Below are positions 1 through 5,814 of a DNA stretch of 10,322 nucleotides, one piece after another. How positions within the stretch are numbered: the first letter of the stretch is position 1; each line of letters opens with the position of its first letter. The stretch is from the NCBI GenBank assembly GCA_017407375.1, contig JAFQWT010000230.1, positions 1-10,322 of the forward strand, in the 5' to 3' direction. The DNA is from Clostridia bacterium (GTDB taxonomy: Bacteria; Bacillota; Clostridia; Oscillospirales; CAG-272). A program made the position numbers and the translations under genes. A model generated the notes under the pieces. It was not told the origin of the DNA, made no database searches, and was given only the letters and a program-made list of their open reading frames with translations.

Positions 1-50
1 GAGGACTGAAAATCCTCGTGTCGTTGGTTCGATTCCGACCGGAGGCACCA
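1..50 (+). tRNA. tRNA-Phe(GAA), 3' part (5' end outside window)
   Basis: The window opens inside the anticodon arm. The stem GAGGA (1-5) pairs with TCCTC (13-17) around a seven-base loop holding anticodon GAA at 8-10. A five-base variable region follows, then a T arm (GTTGG, loop TTCGATT, CCGAC), the 3' acceptor strand CGGAGGC, discriminator A and an encoded CCA at 48-50. The arm from anticodon through variable region matches the usual clostridial tRNA-Phe layout. The D arm and 5' acceptor strand lie upstream and cannot be checked. It is probably cotranscribed with the following tRNA-Gly, 17 bases downstream. Confidence 0.93.
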
Positions 51-65
51 GCGACCAAGGTCGCT
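50..65 (+). other. Short inverted repeat in the tRNA-tRNA spacer
   Basis: The 17-base spacer between the two tRNA genes is almost entirely an inverted repeat: GCGACC (51-56), AA, GGTCGC (59-64), extended by A50-T65. As RNA it would form a six- to seven-pair hairpin with a tight loop. There is no T tract, so it is not a terminator. A role in keeping the two tRNAs apart or guiding processing is inference. Confidence 0.5.
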
Positions 66-67
66 AT

Positions 68-143
68 GCGGATTTAGCTCATTTGGTAGAGCGCCACCTT
101 GCCAAGGTGGAGGTGGCGGGTTCGAGCCCCGTAATCCGCTCCA
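68..143 (+). tRNA. tRNA-Gly(GCC)
   Basis: A complete 76-base cloverleaf including encoded CCA. Acceptor strand GCGGATT (68-74) pairs with AATCCGC before discriminator T140. The D arm contains TAGCTC...GAGC. The anticodon stem CCACC/GGTGG encloses loop TTGCCAA with anticodon GCC at 101-103. The T arm is GCGGG, loop TTCGAGC, CCCGT, with one G-T pair. CCA is at 141-143. It is the last gene of a + strand tRNA operon and is followed at once by an intrinsic terminator. Confidence 0.97.
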
Positions 144-175
144 AAAAAATCCAAGTCAAACGACTTGGATTTTTT
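144..175 (+). terminator. Intrinsic terminator of the tRNA operon
   Basis: The A-run and stem TCCAAGTC (150-157), loop AAAC (158-161), stem GACTTGGA (162-169) and a run of six T (170-175) start directly at the CCA end of tRNA-Gly. The A-run opposite the T-run makes the hairpin potentially bidirectional. The AAAC loop read on + is the same loop that two - strand terminators of the window show when read on their own strand, which supports + as its working direction. Confidence 0.9.
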
Positions 176-196
176 CATTTGTGTCCGCCGCGGAGC

Positions 197-229
197 AAAA
201 AAAGGAGATGCGTTTGCATCTCCTTTTTT
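197..229 (-). terminator. Intrinsic terminator of the lipoprotein gene
   Basis: The - strand reads a short A-run, stem GGAGATGC, loop AAAC, stem GCATCTCC and a T-run, starting three bases after the TAA of the lipoprotein gene (233-235). Together with the terminator at 144-175 it separates the convergent tRNA operon and lipoprotein gene. A 31-base core is identical to the terminator at 3151-3185. Confidence 0.9.
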
Positions 230-232
230 CTT

Positions 233-3016
233 TTACGATACGCCTTGGTACGGCTCGTAGGTCACGTACCAATATCGGTCGTCACTGAACGAGGTAAGCT
301 TTTGGGCGACGTAGCTTTCGCCATCGAGGTATTCGTCACCGCCGAGCATTCTCTCACGCTTGATCGCAAGCTCGTAGGTCCTTGCGAGGAACCAGTCCAC
401 CGTATTCTCAAAGACGGCAGAGGTGAGCGAGGTACAGCCCGTGAAGGCGTAGATCCCGATCCAGTCGACCTCCGCGGGGATCACGATCGAGGTAAGGCCG
501 GTGCAGCCGTAGAAGGCATAATCGCCGATCGCCGTGACGCTTCCGTCGCCCGGGATCACGCTGCCGGCGCACCCCACGATGAGTGTCTTGGTTGCCGTTT
601 CGATCAGGCAGTCGCCGGAAACGTGGTAGACGGGGTTTCGGGAATCGATCGAAATACTTTCAAGCAACGAGCAGCCGTGAAATACCCAGGTCCCGATCGA
701 CGCCAGGTCCTGCGGTAGACTGATCCTTTTGATGCGCTCACAGCCAAAGAAGGCGTGATCGGCAAGGAAGCTGCCGCCCCTGAGGGTCACGCTGTAAAGC
801 GACCGTGGGAGCGCGGCTCCGTTCTCGGTATGATCGGCGGCGCCAAAGAAGTAGCCGATGTGGGTATTCTCGGTATCGTCGAGGCAGGCGCCGATATACG
901 GGACGGTGAGACTCATCAGGGCCCCGCACCCCGAGAACACCGAGCTGCCGATGCTCTCAAGAGTTGTGGGGAGCTTGACCGTGGTGAGATCTTGGCACCC
1001 ATAGAAGGCGTGATCGGCAAGGAAGCTGCCGCCCGTCAGGTACACGTCTCCAAGGTTTCTCGGGAGCACGGCCCCGTTCTCGGTATGATCGGCGCCTCCA
1101 AAGAAGTAGCCGATGTGCGTATTCTCGGTATCGGCGGGGATAGCCCCGATATACGGGACCGACAGCCGTCTCAGGTCGCTGCATCCGCGGAGCAGTGAGG
1201 CGCCGATGCTCGTCACGCTATCGGGGATCGCTATCTCCCAAAGCTTTGTGCAGTTTTCAAAGACCGCGTCCCCCAGCGCCGTGATGCCGTCGGGAAGGGT
1301 GACCTTCTTGAGGGTCGGGCAGTCCGCAAAGGCGGCATCGCCGACCGTTTTGAGACCGACAGGCAGAGCGATCTCGCCAAGCGCCGTACAGCCGCGGAAG
1401 GCGGAGGCGCCAACCGCCTGCACCCCATCCCCCTTGAGGAAGGTGACCGAGGTGATGACGGTGTTTCCGAGGAAGGCCGAGGGGGCGATCCCCCGCACCG
1501 GGAGCCCGTTGTGCGTATGGGGGAGGGTAAGGGCGGTGTCCTCGCACGTGCCGATGCCGCTGATCGTGCAATAGGTGCCGTCCTCACTTACGGTATAGGC
1601 AAGGCCCATGCTGTATTCGTTCAGGCCGCACCCCGTACAGAAGCCATTCGTATACCTATGGGGAAAAGGACTTTGATAGTTATTTGTTTTTCGGTCTTCG
1701 CAACGGAGGCAAACGTAGCTGTCATAGCCCCATCCGGTGCAGGTGGGCAATGTGACGGTCTTCTGATAGTCATGCCCGAGCGCCTCGGTATAGGTGTCCT
1801 CGTAATGGTCACCGCACGACGTGCAGACGTGAGTCGTGTAGCCCTCCGCCTCGCAGGCAGACGGGATGACCTCGGCCTTGTACGTATGCGGGAGGATGGC
1901 GGTATACGTATCCTTGTAGCTTGCGCCGCAGGCGGTGCAGGTGTGCTTGGTGTAGCCCCTTGCCGTGCAGGTCGGCGCTGTGACGGCAGCCTCATACGTG
2001 TGCGAGAGCTTTTCCGTATAGGTGTCCTTATAGCTCGCATCGCACGTGGTGCAGTCGTGGAGGGTGTAGCCCTCGGCCGTGCAGGTCGGCGCTATCACGC
2101 TCTCCTCATAGATATGCTTCCTCGTTGGGGAGATCGTCACGGTCTTCTCACGCAGGCATTCGGTGCAGACGTAGGTACGCACGCCCGCCACGGTGCAGGT
2201 GGGAGGCGTGGTGACGGTTCCCGCATCCCACGTATGCGTTTGTCGGAGCGTCCGCTTGCCCTCGCACCCGCAGATGGCCTCGTGCCAGTGATAGCCGGCA
2301 TCCGACATCCACTCCGTGGCATAGGTGTGGTCGGCAAGCGGGGCGGCTCTTTCCCAGGTGGCCCCGCAAACGGTACAGGTCTTGGTGATGACCCCGCGCT
2401 CGGTGCAGGTCGAGGGGGTGGTCACCGTCCCCTCGTCCCACTCGTGGCTATACCTCTCTCCCTTGTAATAGGGGCAGCCGCAGGCCATCGCGCGGTAATG
2501 CCCGTCGTCATCCGCTACCCAACCCTCGGAATAGGTGTGCGGCAGGCACTCGATCGGCGCGGGGCGGGTACTGGCGCAGACGGTGCAGGTGTAGGTGTAA
2601 ACGCCGCGCTCGGCGCAGGTCGGGGGAGTTGTCACGCGGCCCTCGTCCCAGGTGTGCATCCCCCTCTCGCTCCGCTCAAGCATACAGCCGCAGGAGGCGT
2701 CATGCCAATGCTCATCGTCGTCCGAGGACCACTCGGCCGAGAAGGTGTGCCCCGTGCTCGGGATCGGCTCGCTCCTCCTTTCACCGCAGACCAAGCAGTA
2801 ATAGACGGTCTCGCCCGAGGAGGTGCAGGTGGGCTCATACACGGTCCCCTCGCCCCAGCGGTGGTCGGTACAGGCGGTCGTCACCGTGGTCGTCACCGCC
2901 GCGGTGGTATCCTCCCCACCGCCGATAAGCCCACCGCCGACAAGGCCACAGGCCGAAAGAAGAAGGGCTGCGCAAGCAACGGTCAACAGAAGAAACATAA
3001 AACGCATCCGCTTCAT
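233..3016 (-). CDS. BspA-like leucine-rich-repeat lipoprotein with Cys/His-rich tandem repeats
   Basis: A 927-residue predicted surface lipoprotein of unknown function. Residues 1-23 form a lipoprotein signal (MKRMR, hydrophobic 6-20, lipobox LSAC with Cys23). A Gly/Thr-rich linker (24-48) follows. Residues 49-464 are Cys-rich: eight copies of C-x9-C-x2-C with a His 13-14 residues after the last Cys, first on a 70-residue and then on a 38-residue period. Residues about 505-866 are BspA-type leucine-rich repeats (LRR_5) with the AF-x-GC-x-L-x-x-x-x-(I/L)P pattern, partly on a 23-residue period. Residues 871-927 form a non-repeat tail with no LPXTG or SLH anchor, so the lipid would be the anchor. 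The ATG at 3016 is preceded by AAGGAGGAG (3022-3030). The gene is alone between its own promoter and terminator. BspA-like proteins often mediate adhesion; that role here, and metal binding by the Cys/His sets, are inference. Confidence 0.9.
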   Translation of the reverse strand: MKRMRFMFLLLTVACAALLLSACGLVGGGLIGGGEDTTAAVTTTVTTACTDHRWGEGTVYEPTCTSSGETVYYCLVCGERRSEPIPSTGHTFSAEWSSDDDEHWHDASCGCMLERSERGMHTWDEGRVTTPPTCAERGVYTYTCTVCASTRPAPIECLPHTYSEGWVADDDGHYRAMACGCPYYKGERYSHEWDEGTVTTPSTCTERGVITKTCTVCGATWERAAPLADHTYATEWMSDAGYHWHEAICGCEGKRTLRQTHTWDAGTVTTPPTCTVAGVRTYVCTECLREKTVTISPTRKHIYEESVIAPTCTAEGYTLHDCTTCDASYKDTYTEKLSHTYEAAVTAPTCTARGYTKHTCTACGASYKDTYTAILPHTYKAEVIPSACEAEGYTTHVCTSCGDHYEDTYTEALGHDYQKTVTLPTCTGWGYDSYVCLRCEDRKTNNYQSPFPHRYTNGFCTGCGLNEYSMGLAYTVSEDGTYCTISGIGTCEDTALTLPHTHNGLPVRGIAPSAFLGNTVITSVTFLKGDGVQAVGASAFRGCTALGEIALPVGLKTVGDAAFADCPTLKKVTLPDGITALGDAVFENCTKLWEIAIPDSVTSIGASLLRGCSDLRRLSVPYIGAIPADTENTHIGYFFGGADHTENGAVLPRNLGDVYLTGGSFLADHAFYGCQDLTTVKLPTTLESIGSSVFSGCGALMSLTVPYIGACLDDTENTHIGYFFGAADHTENGAALPRSLYSVTLRGGSFLADHAFFGCERIKRISLPQDLASIGTWVFHGCSLLESISIDSRNPVYHVSGDCLIETATKTLIVGCAGSVIPGDGSVTAIGDYAFYGCTGLTSIVIPAEVDWIGIYAFTGCTSLTSAVFENTVDWFLARTYELAIKRERMLGGDEYLDGESYVAQKLTSFSDDRYWYVTYEPYQGVS
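653..1162 (-). repeat. 85-residue tandem duplication in the LRR domain
   Basis: Residues 619-703 and 704-788 are two adjacent copies of an 85-residue (255-bp) block. Each begins VPYIGA and contains DTENTHIGYFFG, ADHTENGA, LPR and GGSFLADHAF. Much of the DNA is also near identical, for example around 826-885 and 1081-1140. Each block inserts about 35 residues of non-LRR sequence between leucine-rich units. The similarity points to a fairly recent in-frame duplication. Confidence 0.85.
1661..2116 (-). repeat. 38-residue Cys/His tandem repeats within the lipoprotein
   Basis: Residues 301-452 continue the same C-x9-C-x2-C motif on a shorter 38-residue (114-bp) period: 312/322/325, 350/360/363, 388/398/401 and 426/436/439, with a His before each unit at 301, 339, 377 and 415 and a last one at 453. 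They equal the 70-residue unit without its HT(F/Y)-W-CGC module. A truncated ninth copy keeps only C460 and C463. Most units contain a YKDTYT-like segment after the last Cys. Confidence 0.85.
2117..2863 (-). repeat. 70-residue Cys/His tandem repeats within the lipoprotein
   Basis: Residues 52-300 carry a long unit on a 70-residue (210-bp) period. The triplet C-x9-C-x2-C falls at 64/74/77, 134/144/147, 204/214/217 and 274/284/287. Each is flanked by an upstream His (52, 121, 191, 261) and a downstream His (90, 160, 230, 301). Between triplets sits a second module, HT(F/Y)-x3-W followed by Asp-rich residues, a His and CGC, at 90-111, 160-181 and 230-251. The fourth unit lacks this second module. 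The regular spacing of Cys and His suggests metal-binding ribbons (inference). Confidence 0.85.
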
Positions 3017-3039
3017 ACGATCTCCTCCTTTTCCCTAAA

Positions 3040-3054
3040 GGGCACGCGGTGCCC
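3040..3054 (-). other. Leader hairpin upstream of the lipoprotein ribosome binding site
   Basis: A perfect six-pair hairpin, GGGCAC-CGC-GTGCCC on the mRNA, lies between the expected transcript start (about 3065) and the AAGGAGGAG at 3022-3030. Its 3' arm also belongs to CCCTTTAGGG, an alternative, smaller hairpin. A role in mRNA stability or translation is possible but not shown; it has no T tract after it. Confidence 0.35.
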
Positions 3055-3071
3055 TGTGGTATTCCATGTTA

Positions 3072-3100
3072 AGCATATCACATTTTGCCGAAAAAAGCAA
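3072..3100 (-). promoter_or_regulatory. Putative SigA promoter of the lipoprotein gene
   Basis: On the - strand TTGCTT (3100-3095) is followed, after 17 bases, by TATGCT (3077-3072), with TG one base upstream of the -10 (extended -10). The -35 is a weak match and the -10 a moderate one, but spacing and position 56 bases before the ATG are right. The lipoprotein gene therefore appears to have its own transcript. Confidence 0.55.
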
Positions 3101-3118
3101 GAGGACGGGCCGACCACG

Positions 3119-3135
3119 CCGCCCCCCTCCCCCCC
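3119..3135 (-). other. G-run (possible G-quadruplex) between two - strand genes
   Basis: The - strand reads seven G, A, six G, C, GG in the gap between the amidohydrolase terminator and the lipoprotein promoter. It has enough G triplets to fold into a quadruplex in principle. It lies upstream of the promoter and outside both predicted transcripts, so no function is assigned. Confidence 0.3.
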
Positions 3136-3150
3136 TTGATGGCTCAAAAA

Positions 3151-3185
3151 GCAAAAAAGGAGATGCGTTTGCATCTCCTTTTTGC
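3151..3185 (-). terminator. Intrinsic terminator of the asd-amidohydrolase operon
   Basis: The - strand sequence directly after the TAA of the amidohydrolase gene is GC, five A, stem GGAGATGC, loop AAAC, stem GCATCTCC and six T. The hairpin can extend through the A/T runs to a terminal GC pair. Its 31-base core is identical to the terminator behind the lipoprotein gene at 197-229. Confidence 0.9.
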
Positions 3186-3980
3186 TTAAAGACCGAGCAG
3201 ACGGCGGGCGTTGCCCGCAAGGATCAATTCACGCTCGCGGTCGGTGATCTCCTCATACATAACACCGCCAACGTTCATGCCGGGGGAGCAGACGGGGTAA
3301 TCGCTCCCGAAGAGGAAGCGCTCCGCGCCGACGGTGGCGACGCCGTGGGCCAGCATTCCGTAACGGAAAAGGCCGGTGCCCGAGAGGTCAAGGTGATAGT
3401 TCGGCAGCTCCCGGAGCCACTCGAGGTGGCGCAGATAGGAGGGCTTTTCTCCGGGGTGAGCGGCAACGAAAACAACGCCGGGGTGGTTTTTGACCATCGC
3501 GTATTCGTCCTCGCGGGCGCCCATGGAATGGAAGCTCACCACCATGCCATACTCCCCAATGAGGGCAAGGATCTCGTCCATTCCCTCATGGACGTAGCCG
3601 ATCTGTCCCCAGCCGCACAAATAGGGCACGAGCTCACCGACGAGCCGTACGCCTGCCTTGTGCATCCGCTCGATCTCCTCGCAGGACTCGCGCACAAAGG
3701 CGGGGTGGATCATCATGCCGGGGATGTAGAAGTCCCCAACCTCTTCACGGACGGTGAGGGCATAGTCGTTCGAAAGACGGAGCTGGCAAAGCTGCTCCTC
3801 GGGCGTTTGGTTCATTCCCATAGGAATGACCGACCCTGCGGCGCGGGTGATGCCGCAGCGCTCAAGGTCACGGCGGAAGGTCGCGGTGGCTCCCTCGGCA
3901 GGCAGATCACGATAATTGCAGATGTCGTCCTCGGGCCGTATCCAAGGGTGGGTGTGAAAATCGATGATCTCGTGTGACAT
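3186..3980 (-). CDS. Amidohydrolase-2 family (TIM-barrel) protein
   Basis: A 264-residue soluble protein of the metal-dependent amidohydrolase superfamily (Amidohydro_2 type). Visible ligand motifs are DFHTHPW near the N-terminus (H9, H11), H92, SFH (H151), AAHPGE (H175) and FGSDYP (D227), in the order expected for a (beta/alpha)8 metal enzyme. The C-terminal NARRLLGL ending is typical of the family. No signal peptide or membrane segment is seen, so it is cytosolic. It is somewhat shorter than many members. The ATG at 3980 lies 11 bases after the asd stop, and its AAGGAG (3993-3988) overlaps that stop, so it is probably translated together with asd. Family members include hydrolases and non-oxidative decarboxylases; the substrate cannot be told. 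A link to aspartate-pathway metabolism rests only on the operon. Confidence 0.88.
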   Translation of the reverse strand: MSHEIIDFHTHPWIRPEDDICNYRDLPAEGATATFRRDLERCGITRAAGSVIPMGMNQTPEEQLCQLRLSNDYALTVREEVGDFYIPGMMIHPAFVRESCEEIERMHKAGVRLVGELVPYLCGWGQIGYVHEGMDEILALIGEYGMVVSFHSMGAREDEYAMVKNHPGVVFVAAHPGEKPSYLRHLEWLRELPNYHLDLSGTGLFRYGMLAHGVATVGAERFLFGSDYPVCSPGMNVGGVMYEEITDRERELILAGNARRLLGL

Positions 3981-3991
3981 GGCGCGGCTCC

Positions 3992-5071
3992 TTATTTCGC
4001 GCTGATGTAGCCGAGGCGATAGAGAAGCTCGGCATTCAGGAGCGCGCCGCCCGCGGCACCGCGGAGGGTGTTGTGCGAAAGGCCGACGAACTTATAGTCG
4101 AACATAAAGTCCTCGCGCAGACGCCCGAGCGCCACGCCCATGCCACCGTAGATATCACGGTCAAGGGCGGTCTGGGGGCGGTTGTCCTCCTCAAAGTAGG
4201 TGAGGAACTGCGCGGGAGCCGAGGGGAGACCGAGCTCCTGGGGCTTACCGCGGAAGCTGCGCCACGCCTCAAGGATCTCCTCCTTTGCGGGCTTTTTGGC
4301 AAACTCCACAAACACGGCGGCCATGTGCCCGTCAATGACGGGAACGCGGATGCACTGGGTGGTGATGACGGGGGCCTTGGCCTTGACGATCACGCCACCC
4401 TCGACCTTACCCCAGATGCGGAGGGGCTCCTGCTCACTCTTCTCCTCCTCACCCCCGATGTAGGGGATGACGTTGCCGACCATCTCGGGCCACTCACGGA
4501 AGGTCTTGCCCGCACCGCTGATCGCCTGGTAGGTGGTGGCGACGATGCGCGTGGGCTCATACTTCAGAAGGGGCGTGATGGCGGGCACGTAGCTCTGGAT
4601 CGAGCAGTTGGGCTTAACAGCGATAAAGCCCGCACGGGTGCCAAGGCGCGCCTTCTGCGCGGCGATGACCTCGAGGTGGCTGTCGTTGATCTCGGGAATG
4701 ATCATCGGCACGTCGGGCGTCCAGCGGTTGGCGGAGTTATTGGAAACGACGGGCAGCTCCGCACGGGCAAGGCGCTCCTCAAGGGCCACGACCTCACTCT
4801 TCGGCATATTGACGGCGCAGAAGACGAAATCCACGCTGTCGGCAATGGCGTCAACATTGGCGGAGTCGAGGACCACCATGTCCTTGACGCACTCGGGCAT
4901 CGGGGCCTCCAGCTTCCAGCGGTCACCCACGGCCTCCTCATAGGTCTTGCCCGCACTGCGGCCGCTGGCGATGAGCGCGGCGATCTCAAAATAGGGGTGG
5001 TCGGCAAGCAGCGTGATAAAGCGCTGGCCCACCATACCCGTGGCGCCAACGATACCAACCTTCAGCTTCAT
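3992..5071 (-). CDS. asd: Aspartate-semialdehyde dehydrogenase
   Basis: A 359-residue cytosolic enzyme that reduces aspartyl phosphate to aspartate semialdehyde with NADPH. This is the second step of the aspartate pathway, leading to diaminopimelate/lysine, threonine and methionine. The N-terminal Rossmann motif GATGMVGQRF covers residues 9-18. SNNSANR (110-116), catalytic Cys156 in KPNCSIQ, YQAISGAGK (181-189) and His249 in RVPVIDGHM follow in the expected order. The length and the KPNCS and IDGHM forms resemble the archaeal/fungal-type Asd group, which also occurs in many Clostridia. The ATG at 5071 has GGAGGA at 5084-5079. It is the first gene of a two-gene operon with a strong SigA-type promoter. 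No lysine riboswitch is visible in the roughly 45-base leader. Confidence 0.96.
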   Translation of the reverse strand: MKLKVGIVGATGMVGQRFITLLADHPYFEIAALIASGRSAGKTYEEAVGDRWKLEAPMPECVKDMVVLDSANVDAIADSVDFVFCAVNMPKSEVVALEERLARAELPVVSNNSANRWTPDVPMIIPEINDSHLEVIAAQKARLGTRAGFIAVKPNCSIQSYVPAITPLLKYEPTRIVATTYQAISGAGKTFREWPEMVGNVIPYIGGEEEKSEQEPLRIWGKVEGGVIVKAKAPVITTQCIRVPVIDGHMAAVFVEFAKKPAKEEILEAWRSFRGKPQELGLPSAPAQFLTYFEEDNRPQTALDRDIYGGMGVALGRLREDFMFDYKFVGLSHNTLRGAAGGALLNAELLYRLGYISAK

Positions 5072-5122
5072 GTTCGTGTCCTCCGTATATAAAGTATAGA
5101 TTTAATAACAAAATGATATGGT

Positions 5123-5151
5123 ATTATAGCACACCTTTTGGGAAAAGTCAA
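5123..5151 (-). promoter_or_regulatory. SigA-type promoter of asd
   Basis: On the - strand TTGACT (5151-5146), 17 bases and TATAAT (5128-5123), with TG one base before the -10. This is near consensus plus an extended -10. The start of transcription is expected near 5116, about 45 bases upstream of the asd ATG. Confidence 0.88.
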
Positions 5152-5162
5152 CCGAGGGAAAG

Positions 5163-5188
5163 AAAAAACGCGCCGTGGCGCGTTTTTT
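5163..5188 (-). terminator. Intrinsic terminator of the spoIIIA operon
   Basis: The stem CGCGCC/GGCGCG (5169-5174 with 5177-5182) is flanked by six A and six T, so it can work in either direction. It sits just after the spoIIIAH stop codon (5192-5194) and just before the asd -35 box, separating the operon from asd. Confidence 0.88.
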
Positions 5189-5191
5189 TCT

Positions 5192-5737
5192 TTACTTTTG
5201 CATGATCTTCACGTTGACGGGCAGGATCCCCGTGGTCTCATACACGATCTCGTTGATCTGCGCGACCTGCGAGGCGACCAGCTCCTCGGGCGAGGAGACG
5301 ATGACGTTGATCTTTTCCCCGCTGATGACCGCCACGCAGTTCTCAAAGCCCTTGGCCTTGACAAGACTTTCCACCGTCGCCTCGTTCTGGATGTCCTCGG
5401 CGATGCGGCTCATCTTGGCCATGGCCTCCTGCTTGGTGGCCTCCACGGCCTCCTCGTTCTCAAGGACCCCCTGCAGGACCTCCAGCGCCTCGTCACGGGC
5501 CTCCTTGCGGGCCAGCTGCGTGGCCGAGAAGTAGGTCGAGACGTTTACGGTGCCGTCCCCGTCTCCCGCGCCGCCGTCCACCATGTTGCCGTCCCCGTAG
5601 GTCGGGCCCTCATCACCGTAGAACCAGTGATAGTTGAGATAGACCGCCACCCCGATGAGAAGCACGGCACAGAAAATGACGAGACCGCGCTTTCCTGCCC
5701 TTGAAAGGATCTTGCTCTTAAAACTGATTTTTGCCAT
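5192..5737 (-). CDS. spoIIIAH: Stage III sporulation protein AH
   Basis: A 181-residue mother-cell protein that binds forespore SpoIIQ across the intermembrane space and forms a ring related to secretion-system ring proteins (YscJ/FliF-like). A basic N-terminus (1-17) precedes one membrane segment (about 18-35). A Gly/Asp-rich linker (41-63) then leads to the family signature YFSATQLARKEARDEAL (69-85), a helical region and a C-terminal ring-building fold (about 120-181). It is slightly shorter than the B. subtilis protein. The ATG at 5737 is preceded by GGAGG (5749-5745) at seven bases. It is last in the operon, 77 bases after spoIIIAG, where a SigE-like promoter candidate lies, and it is followed by an intrinsic terminator. 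Confidence 0.95.
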   Translation of the reverse strand: MAKISFKSKILSRAGKRGLVIFCAVLLIGVAVYLNYHWFYGDEGPTYGDGNMVDGGAGDGDGTVNVSTYFSATQLARKEARDEALEVLQGVLENEEAVEATKQEAMAKMSRIAEDIQNEATVESLVKAKGFENCVAVISGEKINVIVSSPEELVASQVAQINEIVYETTGILPVNVKIMQK

Positions 5738-5776
5738 GTCTTTACCTCCAGCTAAATTCTTTCTACTGTGTTACCA

Positions 5777-5805
5777 TGTATATGTGGCGATGGTGGGCGG
5801 TATGC
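5777..5805 (-). promoter_or_regulatory. Candidate SigE-type promoter before spoIIIAH
   Basis: The - strand has GCATACC (5805-5799), 14 bases and CATATACA (5784-5777). Against the SigE consensus as I recall it (KMATATT, about 14 bases, CATACAHT) this is 5 of 7 and 6 of 8 matches with correct spacing. It lies wholly in the 77-base gap between spoIIIAG and spoIIIAH, which is unusually wide for this operon. An internal promoter is known in the B. subtilis spoIIIA locus. A chance match cannot be excluded. Confidence 0.35.
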
Positions 5806-5814
5806 CTTCCCCGC

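Noticed and set aside
83..718. A + strand reading frame of 211 codons starting inside tRNA-Gly.
   Set aside because: Its beginning is the translation of the tRNA and of two terminator hairpins (the VAGSSPV signature of misannotated tRNA-derived proteins). The rest is antisense to the lipoprotein gene.
1661..2863. Regular DNA repeats that at first sight could resemble a CRISPR or satellite array.
   Set aside because: The periods are 210 and 114 bp, multiples of three, in frame, with changes mostly at variable residues and constant Cys/His codons. They are protein repeats within one gene.
3035..3220. A 61-codon - strand reading frame across the amidohydrolase terminator, containing KGDANASPF.
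   Set aside because: The apparent motif is the translation of the repeated terminator hairpin. No ribosome binding site; the frame overlaps the end of the amidohydrolase gene and a promoter.
1511..5092. Three long + strand reading frames (1511-3139, 3066-3977, 3974-5092).
   Set aside because: They lie antisense to the lipoprotein, amidohydrolase and asd genes in GC-rich DNA, where stop codons are rare on the opposite strand. Their products show no family motifs and low-complexity composition, while the - strand products are clear families with good ribosome binding sites.
5072..5122. A lysine riboswitch or other leader control for asd.
   Set aside because: The predicted leader is only about 45 bases and has no conserved riboswitch elements or terminator-like hairpin.
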